The notes below the pieces were generated by a model, which was not told where the DNA came from, ran no database searches, and saw only the letters and a program-made list of their open reading frames with translations. A DNA stretch of 58,457 nucleotides from NCBI GenBank assembly GCA_037969115.1, contig JBBKWQ010000022.1, positions 1 through 58,457 on the forward strand, given 5' to 3'. How positions within the stretch are numbered: the stretch's first letter is position 1; each line of letters starts with the position of its first letter. Both the position numbers and the translations under genes were made by a program. The DNA comes from JBBKWQ01 sp037969115. GTDB taxonomy: Bacteria; Actinomycetota; Acidimicrobiia; Acidimicrobiales; Ilumatobacteraceae. Shown piece after piece: positions 50,082 through 58,457 of the stretch.

Positions 50082-53000
50082 ACCTCGCCGATCTTGCTCC
50101 CCTGCTACGCGACGAGCCGGGCCTCACGCGCGCCCTCGGAGCGCCCGATGCCCGCCTGGCCGTTGTGGAAGTGGCACGGCCGATCTCCATTGCGGCGCTC
50201 GCCAACCTGTCGAACAAGCACCCATTGGTCGTCGCCTGCCCGACCGGATCGATGGCGGGCCAGATGTATGACGATCTGTGCCAGTTCATGCCCGCGGACT
50301 CGGTCGCACACTTTCCGGCATGGGAGACACTGCCGTTCGAGCGGGTCAGCCCTGCCGTCGAAACGATGGGGCAGCGACTCGAGGTGTTGTGGCGGGTCCG
50401 CAACGACGACCACGCACCGAAGGTGATCGTGGCGGGAGTGCGAGCGCTGCTCCAGAAGCTCGGGCCGGGCACCACCGATGTCGAGCCGATCGTGGTGCGC
50501 CCGGGGGCGATCATCGACCCCGAGGTGCTCGCCGCACAACTGGTGCGCTTCGGATACCGCCGTGAAGAACTCGTCGAGCATCGGGGCGAGTTCGCCCGCC
50601 GCGGCGCGATCGTCGACGTCTACCCGTCGACCGCGAATGCTCCCATTCGTATCGACCTGTGGGGTGACGAGGTCGACCGGCTGACCCGTTTCAGCGTCAA
50701 CGACCAACGCTCCACCGAAGACCTCGACGATGCGATGATCTTTCCCGCACGCGAGTTGATGCCGACCGAGGCCGTCCGCGACCGCGCCGCTTCGCTCGTG
50801 GGCACCGAACCGTGGGGCCGCGAGCAGTGGGAACGATTCGCCGAAGGCGTCCACTTCGACGGGATGGAGTCGTGGGTTCCATGGCTGGTCGACGAGGACC
50901 GCCTGCTCACCGGCGTGTTGGGCGACCAGGCCAAGGTCGTGCTCATCGAACCGCGGCGGATGCGCGACCGTGCAACCGATCTGCTGGCCGAGGAGGACGA
51001 TCTGGCGAAAGCTCTCGCCTCCACGTGGGCCCGCGATCCCGACAAGACCTTTCCACGGCTGCACGCCCACCCCGACGAGTTGCTGGCCGACGTCGGGGCG
51101 TTCTGGACCATCGACTCCACACCCGAGTCGCCCGACACGCCGCTGGTCGAGGCATCGGGCTGGGGGCCGGTCGCGGGCGACGGCACCGGGCTCACCGACC
51201 GTCTCACCCATCTGATCGGCAAGGGGTTTCGGGTCGTGGTGGCTGCCGACGGCACCGGATCGGCGAACCGCTTGCATGCGCTGCTCCTGGATCACGGACT
51301 CGATTTCCCGGTCGTCGACAACGCCGCCAATCCCAACGCCAAGGGTGCCGACCTCACCAAGCCGGGAGGCCGAATCGTCGTGGCGCCATTGCACCGCGGG
51401 TGCACGTTGCCCAATGCGAAGGTTGCCATCGTCGCCGAAGCCGACCTCACCGGTCGTCGCCGCGCGCATCGCACGGCACGCCGCCAGCGACGCGAGGGCA
51501 CCACCACGTTCGAAGATCTGAAGGCCGGCAACTACGTCGTGCACCATCAGCATGGCGTGGGCAAGTACGAGGGCATGGTCAAGCGCGCGATCGGCGGCAC
51601 CGAGCGCGACTACCTCCTCGTCGCGTACAAGGGCGGCGACAAGCTCTACATCCCGTCCGACCAGATCGATGTTCTGCGTCAGTACACCGGGGGTGAAGCA
51701 CCGACCCTGCACCGCCTCGGCGGGAGCGATTTCGCCAAGACGAAGGGTCGGGTCAAGTCGGCCGTCCGCGAGATAGCACAAGAACTCGTACTGCTCTATC
51801 AGCAGCGGGTGAACGCCGAAGGGTACGCCTTCGGCCAGGACACCCCCTGGCAGCACGAGATGGAGGACGCGTTCCCATTCGTGGAAACACCCGACCAGCG
51901 AACGGCGATCGACGACATCAAAGCCGACATGGAACGTGCCTTCCCGATGGACCGGCTGGTGTGCGGCGACGTCGGATTCGGCAAGACCGAGGTGGCGATC
52001 CGCGCGGCGTTCAAAGCCATCCAGGACGGCAAACAGGTCGCCGTACTGGCACCGACGACGTTGCTCGCGAGCCAACATGGCAACACCTTCGCCGACCGAT
52101 TCGCCGGGTATCCGATCCGCGTCGAGGTGCTGAGCAGATTCCTCACCGCCGCACAGGCCAAGCGTGTGGTCGAGGAGTTGCGATCGGGCGACGTCGATTG
52201 CGTGATCGGAACTCATCGGCTGTTGTCGAACGAGGTCACGTTCAAGGACCTGGGCTTGCTCGTCGTCGACGAGGAACAACGTTTCGGGGTGCAGCACAAA
52301 GAGCTCATGAAGCAGATGAAGACGAATGTCGACGTCATCACCCTGACTGCCACGCCGATCCCCCGAACGCTCGAGATGTCGCTGGTCGGCATCCGCGACC
52401 TGTCGCTGCTCCAGACGCCGCCCGCCGACCGCCAGCCCATCCTCACCTACGTGGGCGAGTACGAAGAACGCGTCGCAGTCGAGGCGATTCGCCGCGAGCT
52501 GCTCCGGGAGGGGCAGGTCTTCTGGGTGCACAATCGCGTGAAGTCGATCGACACCGCCGCAGCTCGGCTCCGACAGCTCGTACCCGAAGCGCGCATCGCA
52601 GTTGCCCACGGACAACTGGACGAGGGCACGCTCGAACAGGTCGTGGTCGACTTCTGGGAGGGCCGCTACGACGTGCTGGTGTGCACCACGATCATCGAGT
52701 CGGGCATCGACATGCCCACCGTGAACACGCTCGTGGTCGAGCGTGCCGACCTGCTCGGTCTCGGCCAGATGCATCAGCTGCGCGGGCGCGTCGGGCGAAG
52801 CGGCCAGCGAGCATACGCGTATCTGTTCCATCCCCGCGACAAGGTGCTGTCCGAGGAGGCCTACGAGCGACTCCGCACCATCGGAGAATCGACCGACCTC
52901 GGTTCGGGGTTCAAGATCGCCATGCGCGACCTGGAGATTCGTGGTGCGGGCAACCTGCTCGGGGAGGCGCAGTCCGGCCACATCGCAGCCGTCGGCTACG

Positions 53001-53497
53001 ACCTGTACTGCCAGATGGTCACCGAAGCCGTGGCCGAGATGAAAGGCGAACCCATCGAGAAACCGGCGGAGATCAAACTCGACGTCCCCTCGGATTCGTT
53101 CCTCCCCGACGACTACGTCACCAAGGAAGAACTCCGTCTCGAGGCGTACCGACGACTCGCGGCTGTCACCGACCAACGCGAGGTCGACGACATCCGCGCA
53201 GAGTGGGAAGATCGATACGGCCCGTTGCCGACGCCTGCGGAAGCACTCCTCACTGTCGGATCGTTGCGGGCCGAGTGTCACCGGTTGGGCATCACCGACA
53301 TACAGATCACGCCCGCACAGGCACGTTTGTCGCCGCTCGAACTGAAACTCAGCCAGTCGACGCGGCTGAAGCGCCTGGCTCGCGGCGCCATCGTGAAGGA
53401 AGACCTGCGACAGCTCGTCGTTCCGATTCCGCGCAGCAAGGAACCAGCTGCTTTCCTCGTCGGCTTCCTCCGCGAGCTCATCCCACCCGTCGAGTGA
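50078..53497 (+). CDS. mfd: Transcription-repair coupling factor
   Basis: 1139 residues from a GTG at 50078, normal length. It removes stalled RNA polymerase and recruits the UvrABC system. N-terminal UvrB-like region (FPAWETLPFERVSP, GEFARRGAIVDVYPS), the RNA polymerase-interacting CarD-like domain near 470-540 (GNYVVHHQHGVGKYEGM), then the RecG-like helicase: Walker A VCGDVGFGKTEVA near 628, DEEQRFG near 730, TATPIPRTL near 757, and SGIDMPTVNTLVVERADLLGL, RGRVGRS near 905. The C-terminal TRCF domain follows. Complete. Confidence 0.97.
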   Translation: MNLADLAPLLRDEPGLTRALGAPDARLAVVEVARPISIAALANLSNKHPLVVACPTGSMAGQMYDDLCQFMPADSVAHFPAWETLPFERVSPAVETMGQRLEVLWRVRNDDHAPKVIVAGVRALLQKLGPGTTDVEPIVVRPGAIIDPEVLAAQLVRFGYRREELVEHRGEFARRGAIVDVYPSTANAPIRIDLWGDEVDRLTRFSVNDQRSTEDLDDAMIFPARELMPTEAVRDRAASLVGTEPWGREQWERFAEGVHFDGMESWVPWLVDEDRLLTGVLGDQAKVVLIEPRRMRDRATDLLAEEDDLAKALASTWARDPDKTFPRLHAHPDELLADVGAFWTIDSTPESPDTPLVEASGWGPVAGDGTGLTDRLTHLIGKGFRVVVAADGTGSANRLHALLLDHGLDFPVVDNAANPNAKGADLTKPGGRIVVAPLHRGCTLPNAKVAIVAEADLTGRRRAHRTARRQRREGTTTFEDLKAGNYVVHHQHGVGKYEGMVKRAIGGTERDYLLVAYKGGDKLYIPSDQIDVLRQYTGGEAPTLHRLGGSDFAKTKGRVKSAVREIAQELVLLYQQRVNAEGYAFGQDTPWQHEMEDAFPFVETPDQRTAIDDIKADMERAFPMDRLVCGDVGFGKTEVAIRAAFKAIQDGKQVAVLAPTTLLASQHGNTFADRFAGYPIRVEVLSRFLTAAQAKRVVEELRSGDVDCVIGTHRLLSNEVTFKDLGLLVVDEEQRFGVQHKELMKQMKTNVDVITLTATPIPRTLEMSLVGIRDLSLLQTPPADRQPILTYVGEYEERVAVEAIRRELLREGQVFWVHNRVKSIDTAAARLRQLVPEARIAVAHGQLDEGTLEQVVVDFWEGRYDVLVCTTIIESGIDMPTVNTLVVERADLLGLGQMHQLRGRVGRSGQRAYAYLFHPRDKVLSEEAYERLRTIGESTDLGSGFKIAMRDLEIRGAGNLLGEAQSGHIAAVGYDLYCQMVTEAVAEMKGEPIEKPAEIKLDVPSDSFLPDDYVTKEELRLEAYRRLAAVTDQREVDDIRAEWEDRYGPLPTPAEALLTVGSLRAECHRLGITDIQITPAQARLSPLELKLSQSTRLKRLARGAIVKEDLRQLVVPIPRSKEPAAFLVGFLRELIPPVE

Positions 53498-53528
53498 GCT
53501 CGCGCGTCAGCAGGTAGGTTTCATCATC

Positions 53529-54398
53529 GTGATTCGCCGCACCACCACCGTCGCCGCCCTGGCCGTCACACTCACGCTCAGCGCATGCTCAACCTTCGAC
53601 AACAACAACGTCGTTGCGCGGGTCGCCGACGTCGACCTGTCGCAAAGCGACTTCGCGGTCAGGCTCACCGATGCGGAGGCAGCCATCGCGCTGCAGGATC
53701 TGACCATCGACGACGGCAATCCGAACACGGCTTCCAGCGACGTTTCGAGCGCTGTGCTCAACCAGTTCTTCCTCACCGAGATCGTCAAGGCCGACCTCTC
53801 GAAGGGTGGGGCGACCTTGCCCGAGTTCACCGTCGAGGACACCTCCGACACGTGGGCGGTGAGCAACCAGGAGTTCAACTTCTTCGCCCAGACGTGGCTC
53901 GCCACGTTGGCCGATCCACCGCCGCTCGACCAACTTCGGCAGCGTTACGCCGAGGGTCCGCTCGACTCGGGGATCGCGTGTACCGCTCACATCCTCACCG
54001 ATACCGAGGCCGAGGCTCAGGCGGTCCACGACGAACTCGCCGCCGGCGCCGACTTCGCCGAGCTGGCCGCCGAGCGGTCGACCGACGCCGGTTCCGGAGC
54101 TGCGGGTGGCGTCCTCCCGTGTGGCTCGACGGCGAGCTTCCAGTCCGGGTACGTGCCCGAGTACGTCGAGGGTGCGCTCGCAGCCACCATCGGCGAAGCG
54201 ACCGATCCGATCGAGAGCCAGTTCGGTTTTCACGTGATCCTGCTCCGCCCCTTCGACGACATCGATCCCGCCGAACTCGACTCCGTCGTTGCCGATCCGG
54301 GTTTCCGGCTCGCCCTCGTGGCCAACGATCTCGATCTGTACCTCGACCCCCGCTACGGCACATTCGAGCCGTTGTCGGGTGTCGTGCCGCTCAGCTGA
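53529..54398 (+). CDS. Parvulin-type peptidyl-prolyl isomerase lipoprotein (SurA/PrsA-like)
   Basis: 289 residues. A lipoprotein signal peptide (MIRRTTTVAALAVTLTLSAC, lipobox LSAC with the cysteine at 20) is followed by an N-terminal chaperone part and one PpiC domain near 145-240: ACTAHILTDTEAEAQAVHDEL, ADFAELAAERSTDAGSGAAGG, LPCGSTASF and DPIESQFGFHVILLR, with the H-x-L motif. It should help fold exported proteins outside the membrane. Followed after 5 bp by mazG. Confidence 0.88.
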   Translation: MIRRTTTVAALAVTLTLSACSTFDNNNVVARVADVDLSQSDFAVRLTDAEAAIALQDLTIDDGNPNTASSDVSSAVLNQFFLTEIVKADLSKGGATLPEFTVEDTSDTWAVSNQEFNFFAQTWLATLADPPPLDQLRQRYAEGPLDSGIACTAHILTDTEAEAQAVHDELAAGADFAELAAERSTDAGSGAAGGVLPCGSTASFQSGYVPEYVEGALAATIGEATDPIESQFGFHVILLRPFDDIDPAELDSVVADPGFRLALVANDLDLYLDPRYGTFEPLSGVVPLS

Positions 54399-54403
54399 GC
54401 ACG

Positions 54404-55873
54404 ATGGGCTCGACACCTCGCATCGTCGTGGTCGGTCTCGGCCCCGGCGGTGACGACGATGTCACGCTCGACACGCTGAACACGCTCGAGCGGATTCAGA
54501 ATCGGTTCCTCCGCACGACAGTCCACCCCACGGCACACCTCGTCGACGACGCCACCTCGTTCGACCATCTGTACGACAGTGCCGACACGTTCGAGCAGGT
54601 CTACGACCGAATCGTCGCCGAACTGGTCGCGGCGGCGCACGCACACCGCGAGATCGTGTACGCGGTACCCGGGTCGCCGCTCGTGCTCGAACGGGTGGTA
54701 CGCCTGCTGCGCACGCGCGACGACATCGAGCTCGACGTACGACCGGCGATGTCGTTCCTCGACGTGGCGTATGCGCGACTCGGTATCGACCCCGTCGAAG
54801 TCGGACTTCGTTTGATCGACGGCCACGAGTTCGCAACCGCCGCCGCCGGCGAGAGCGGTCCACTTCTGGTGGCGCACGCCCATGCGAACTGGGTGCTGTC
54901 CGACATCAAGTTGGCGGCCGAGGATGCCGATCCCGATACGCAGGCGGTGATCCTGCAGGCGCTCGGAACGCCCGACGAACGAGTGGTCACCACCACCTGG
55001 GCAGAGCTCGACAACACCATCGACGCCGATCACCTCACGAGCATTTTCATCCCGGAGCTGCGGGCGCCGGTCGGTCGTGGATACGTGCAGTTCCACGAGC
55101 TCACCCGGACCTTGCGTGAGCGGTGCCCCTGGGACGTCGAGCAGACCCACCAGAGCCTGGTGCCCTATCTGATCGAGGAGGCGTACGAGGTCGTCGACGC
55201 CGTGCACGGACTCGACCTCGACGATCCGGTCACCGATGAACACCTCATCGAGGAGCTCGGCGACCTGCTCTACCAGATCGAGTTCCACGCCACCATTGCC
55301 GAACAGGAGGGTCGTTTCAACATCGGTGACGTCACGCAGGGCATCCACGACAAACTGGTGCGACGCCATCCGCACGTATTCGGTGACGTCGAGGTGTCCG
55401 GCTCCGACGAAGTGCTCACGAATTGGGACGCGATCAAACGGGCCGAGAAGGGCCGCAGCTCGATCTTCGAGGGAATCCCGGGTTCGCTTCCTTCGCTGGC
55501 CTACGCCCACAAGGTGCAGAAGAAGGCCGCCGAGGTCGGATTCGACTGGCCCGACGTCGATGGCGCGTTGCCCAAGATCGCTGAGGAGGCCGAGGAAGTC
55601 CGCGCGGCCTCAGCGCTTGGCGATGCCGCACACACCGCCGAGGAGATGGGCGATCTGCTGTTCGCCGTGGTGAACGTCGCCCGTCACCTCGACGTCGACG
55701 CCGAGTCCGCTCTACGCGCCGCAACACAGAAGTTCCGAACGAGGTTCGAGCACGTCGAGCGGTTGGCGAACGAGCGCGGGATCACGATGTCTGCTTCCGA
55801 GCTGGCCACGCTCGATTCCCTCTGGGACGAGGTCAAACGAGCCGAGTCGTCGGGTCCGCCAACTTCACCGTGA
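54404..55873 (+). CDS. mazG: Tetrapyrrole methylase-MazG fusion (YabN-like nucleotide pyrophosphohydrolase)
   Basis: 489 residues from the ATG at 54404. N-terminal 215 residues form a SAM-methylase-like fold (RIVVVGLGPGGDDDVTLDT, YAVPGSPLVLERVV); C-terminal part is MazG, with CPWDVEQTHQSLVPYLIEEAYEVVDAV near 238 and EELGDLLYQIEFHATIAEQEG near 284. A second E-x-x-E helix pair (KIAEEAEEVR, EEMGDLLFAVVNVARHL) near 395-430 completes the MazG dimer fold. The first part has the family look of YabN of Bacillus, whose methylase role is unknown. MazG cleaves NTPs to NMP and pyrophosphate. Confidence 0.9.
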   Translation: MGSTPRIVVVGLGPGGDDDVTLDTLNTLERIQNRFLRTTVHPTAHLVDDATSFDHLYDSADTFEQVYDRIVAELVAAAHAHREIVYAVPGSPLVLERVVRLLRTRDDIELDVRPAMSFLDVAYARLGIDPVEVGLRLIDGHEFATAAAGESGPLLVAHAHANWVLSDIKLAAEDADPDTQAVILQALGTPDERVVTTTWAELDNTIDADHLTSIFIPELRAPVGRGYVQFHELTRTLRERCPWDVEQTHQSLVPYLIEEAYEVVDAVHGLDLDDPVTDEHLIEELGDLLYQIEFHATIAEQEGRFNIGDVTQGIHDKLVRRHPHVFGDVEVSGSDEVLTNWDAIKRAEKGRSSIFEGIPGSLPSLAYAHKVQKKAAEVGFDWPDVDGALPKIAEEAEEVRAASALGDAAHTAEEMGDLLFAVVNVARHLDVDAESALRAATQKFRTRFEHVERLANERGITMSASELATLDSLWDEVKRAESSGPPTSP

Positions 55874-55884
55874 GGCCCGAACCG

Positions 55885-56778
55885 TCAGGTGAGGGCCGCT
55901 TGAGAGAGCACCGACTCGCCGAAGGCGTGACGCAACTCGTAACGATGTTGTGCGCCGTCCTCGAGCGCACGGCCGGCTTCGTTCGCGGCGATGGCGGCAA
56001 GCACCTGTACCAGTGACAGCACGATGAGATAACCGCCGAGCTTGCTCCATTCACCCGGGTCGCTGGTCTGGGTGATGTTCGACAGCCCACCGAGACCCTG
56101 GAGGAGTCCGAGGTACAGCGCCGTCAGCAGGACGGCGAACCGTAAGGGACGGCGGCGAGATTCGGCGGTCTCGGCGATGCGTTCGAACACGACGAGCGGA
56201 ATCAGGACGAACACGACCTGGAGCACGACACCGGCGCCGCCGCTCACCCAATCCTTTGCAGGAGCCACCACAGCGTCACCGACGGCCCACACGCCGCCCA
56301 CCGCCACGGGGATCGAGAGCGCTGCGACGAGTTCGTTGCGGCGACGTCCCGTCGCGCGACCCACGTTGTGCGTCGCGATCGCAGCCCAGACGACTGCCGC
56401 AGGAAGCAGGGCGAACGCGGCAAATCGTTCGATCTGGCGCAGCACGTCGAACAGCTCCCACACGCGATCGAGCTGGCTGGTGAGCACACCGGACGACGAC
56501 TCCTGTTGCCAGAGCATGAGCATCAGCACACCGCCCGCCGCGCTCAGGACCGCCATCGCACCCATCAGCGTCGTGAAGATCACGCGGGGGTAACGGACGG
56601 CAGCGAGCGGCCGGCGAGGCTTGGCGGAATTCGCGTGTCGACGATGGAATCGACGTCGCGTCGACGAGGGCGACTTGGCGGCAACATCGTGACGAACCTG
56701 AAGATCGGCAGCGTCGTTCGAACCGGCGAGCAGAAGGCTGTCGGGATTCAGCTGGTCGGTCACGGGCAGCACTTCCAC
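55885..56778 (-). CDS. Membrane protein of unknown function
   Basis: 297 residues. A basic, Ser/Arg-rich cytoplasmic N-terminus (1-60) is followed by about six hydrophobic segments (near 65-90, 117-140, 150-170, 180-200, 208-230, 245-268). No motif I can name. The minus-strand gene lies convergent to mazG (11 bp between stops) and divergent from the DUF4032 gene, so it is a separate unit in an otherwise plus-strand housekeeping block. Codon pattern matches neighbours. Confidence 0.75.
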   Translation of the reverse strand: MEVLPVTDQLNPDSLLLAGSNDAADLQVRHDVAAKSPSSTRRRFHRRHANSAKPRRPLAAVRYPRVIFTTLMGAMAVLSAAGGVLMLMLWQQESSSGVLTSQLDRVWELFDVLRQIERFAAFALLPAAVVWAAIATHNVGRATGRRRNELVAALSIPVAVGGVWAVGDAVVAPAKDWVSGGAGVVLQVVFVLIPLVVFERIAETAESRRRPLRFAVLLTALYLGLLQGLGGLSNITQTSDPGEWSKLGGYLIVLSLVQVLAAIAANEAGRALEDGAQHRYELRHAFGESVLSQAALT

Positions 56779-56849
56779 ACGTCATTATCGTCGCACGTTG
56801 CCGCGAACTTGAGCAGACATTGACTTCAGTTTCCCGGCACACTGTTTTC

Positions 56850-58142
56850 ATGCGCCTTCAGGTCGCTCGCCCATCGAACCACGCTGCGATCGCGTCACTT
56901 CCGTTCGTCGAACCACTCCGCCAATGGAGCATCCCGGGGATTCATCGAGCGCTCGGCGTACACCGACACGTCGTCAAGATCGTCGAGCTCGGCGACATCA
57001 CCTATGTCGTGAAGGAGCTGCCCGACGATCTCGCGCTTCGCGAGTACCGGCTCCTGAGGCAGCTCGCCGAGGACGGCCTGCCGACTGCCGAGGTGGTGGC
57101 CGTCGCGAGCGAACGAACCGAAAACCGTCAGCCGCTGGACGGCATCCTCGTCACGCGCCACCTCGACTACTCGCTGCCGTATCGCAACCTGCTCGCCGGG
57201 CGCGGCCTGACCATTCCGTTCCTGGGCGATCGGATGCTCGATGCGCTCGTCGGGCTGTTGGTCCGGCTGCATCTCGCCGGGTTCTACTGGGGCGACTGTT
57301 CGTTGTCGAACGCACTGTTCCGCCGCGACGCCGGCGCGCTGTCGGCCTACGCGATCGACATGGAGACGGGCGAACGCCACGAGCAGCTCACCGACGGCCA
57401 GCGGAACCTCGATCTCATGATCGCGACCGAGAACGTCGCCGGCGGGCTCCTCGACCTACAGACCGGTGGCCGACTACACGCGAGCATCGATCCCTTCACG
57501 GTGGCCGGCGACATTCAGCGACGGTACGACAACCTCTGGAACGAGCTCACCGGCGCCGACACGCTCGAGGTGAGCGACGTACACAGCATCGAGAACAGAT
57601 TGGCCCGTTTACACGATTTGGGCTTCGACGTCGAAGAGATGGAGATCGTCACGATCGACCGGGGCCACCACATGCGGATCGTTCCGCGCGTCGTCGAACA
57701 CGGCTTCAGCGCCGATCGGCTGCTGCACCTCACCGGCCTGGTGGCCGAGGAGAACCAGGCTCGGCGAATGCTCAACGACATACGGACCTACGCCGCCGAA
57801 CTTCAGCAGCAGTCCGGGAATCACATGCCCGAGAACGTCGCCGCTGTGCGCTGGCTCGACCAACGTTTCGAACCGATCATGTCGTCGATTCCCCTGCACA
57901 AGTTCGACCGGCTCCAAGCCGCCGAGATCTTCCACCAGATCCTCGAACACCGCTGGTACATGGCCGAGGAACGCGAATCGGAAGTGACCATCGAAGAAGC
58001 GGTCGAGGCCTATCTTCTCGACATCTTGTCGACCGCGCCGAACGAACGCCTCCAACTCGACGACACCGCCGAAATCGAGGCCATCGAACTCGACCCGGAT
58101 GCGCTCGAAACCCTCGACGACGTGCCCGACCCGCTCGGCTGA
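56850..58142 (+). CDS. DUF4032 domain protein with kinase-like fold
   Basis: 430 residues from the ATG at 56850; an in-frame start at 56820 is weaker. The first 250 residues look like a lipopolysaccharide-kinase-like or choline-kinase-like fold: ITYVVKELPDDLALREYRLLRQL (with a Lys and Glu in the places of the ATP lysine and alpha-C glutamate), LAGFYWGDCSLSNALFRRD near 142 as the catalytic loop (H replaced by G-D-C), and AIDMETGERH near 170 (DxxTGE). The C-terminal third is the DUF4032 domain (EMEIVTIDRGHHMRIVPRVVEHG). Function unknown; widely conserved in actinobacteria. Confidence 0.85.
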   Translation: MRLQVARPSNHAAIASLPFVEPLRQWSIPGIHRALGVHRHVVKIVELGDITYVVKELPDDLALREYRLLRQLAEDGLPTAEVVAVASERTENRQPLDGILVTRHLDYSLPYRNLLAGRGLTIPFLGDRMLDALVGLLVRLHLAGFYWGDCSLSNALFRRDAGALSAYAIDMETGERHEQLTDGQRNLDLMIATENVAGGLLDLQTGGRLHASIDPFTVAGDIQRRYDNLWNELTGADTLEVSDVHSIENRLARLHDLGFDVEEMEIVTIDRGHHMRIVPRVVEHGFSADRLLHLTGLVAEENQARRMLNDIRTYAAELQQQSGNHMPENVAAVRWLDQRFEPIMSSIPLHKFDRLQAAEIFHQILEHRWYMAEERESEVTIEEAVEAYLLDILSTAPNERLQLDDTAEIEAIELDPDALETLDDVPDPLG

Positions 58143-58163
58143 ACTCGGAGCTACCGTGTCGGC

Positions 58164-58457
58164 ATGTTGAGTGACATCGTCCACATTCTCGGCCGCGAGA
58201 TCCTCGATTCGCGCGGCAACCCGACCGTCGAGGTCGAAGTCGCCCTGGGGAGCGGGGCCACCGGGCGGGCAGCGGTACCCAGTGGTGCCTCGACCGGCGA
58301 ACACGAGGCGGTCGAGCTCCGCGACGGGGGTAATCGATACTTCGGCAAAGGTGTCCTGAACGCCGTCGGCTTCGTAAACGCCGAAATCGCCGGCGTGCTC
58401 GCGGGTTTCGATGCATTCGACCAGCGGGCCATCGACCGCGAGTTGCTCGACCTCGAC
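58164..58457 (+). CDS. eno: Enolase (5' part, runs off the window)
   Basis: 98 residues are visible from the ATG at 58164. IVHILGREILDSRGNPTVEVEV followed by GRAAVPSGASTGEHEAVELRDGG is the diagnostic N-terminus of enolase, including the flexible loop that closes on 2-phosphoglycerate. It starts 21 bp after the DUF4032 stop, probably on the same transcript. Confidence 0.95.
   Translation, partial: MLSDIVHILGREILDSRGNPTVEVEVALGSGATGRAAVPSGASTGEHEAVELRDGGNRYFGKGVLNAVGFVNAEIAGVLAGFDAFDQRAIDRELLDLD

Noticed and set aside
50105..53281. A 1058-codon open frame on the minus strand opposite mfd
   Set aside because: It mirrors mfd throughout. High GC removes stop codons from the antisense frame; there are no recognisable motifs, and mfd has all its domains.

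Overview
The window is GC-rich DNA with dense, often 4-bp-overlapping genes and frequent GTG/TTG starts. The order tatD - small secreted protein - ksgA - ispE, a 30-residue bS22/AURKAIP1-type basic peptide, Hanks-type kinase and class III cyclase genes, and the block glmU-prs-rplY-pth-mfd-ppiC-mazG-DUF4032-eno point to an actinobacterium, probably of the Acidimicrobiia (Ilumatobacter-like). This is inferred from gene content and order; no 16S rRNA gene is present.

Layout. (1) 1-4982, minus strand: a compact operon for a carbamate kinase-like protein, a YgeW-type knotted carbamoyltransferase, a YgeY-type M20 hydrolase, a remnant of a molybdenum-hydroxylase FAD subunit and YqeC. In other bacteria these families sit in clusters with selenium-dependent molybdenum hydroxylases and anaerobic purine breakdown. 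(2) 5203-17107: an accessory stretch with a sugar nucleotidyltransferase, a methyltransferase, a diadenylate cyclase-like protein, a cupin, an adenylate cyclase-like protein, a Ser/Thr kinase, a cold-shock protein with a clear terminator, a deaminase, a peptidase, an acetyltransferase and a redox/AraC group. A perfect 71-bp direct repeat brackets 2.2 kb of it (6051-6121 and 8323-8393).

(3) 17211-36089: an exopolysaccharide locus. It holds the initiating phosphoglycosyltransferase, three further glycosyltransferases, WecB and WecG/TagA-type enzymes, a PLP decarboxylase coupled to an ATP-grasp ligase, an FkbM methyltransferase, a sulfotransferase, a hexapeptide acyltransferase, a Wzz-like protein, a BY-kinase-like protein lacking its Walker A lysine, a 48-residue membrane peptide, a Wzy-like polymerase and a secreted clan GH-A glycosidase. 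Together they could build, decorate (sulfate, methyl, acyl, amine), polymerise and trim a surface polymer.

(4) 36230-58457: conserved housekeeping genes, almost all on the plus strand: thioredoxin, YchF, GalE, DUF192, RsmI, HAD phosphatase, MetG, TatD, a double-psi beta-barrel-like protein in the rpfB/yabE position, KsgA, IspE, bS22, tRNA-Gln(TTG), a GlmU without its acetyltransferase half, Prs, L25, Pth, Mfd, a parvulin lipoprotein, a YabN-like methylase-MazG fusion, a membrane protein, a DUF4032 protein and the start of enolase.

The least ordinary items are the molybdenum-hydroxylase remnant inside the Yge operon, the 71-bp repeat, the decarboxylase/ATP-grasp pair in the polysaccharide locus, the lysine-less BY-kinase homologue with its small membrane neighbour, the 11-bp tandem repeats in a divergent gene pair, the short GlmU and the domain-poor RpfB/YabE positional equivalent.
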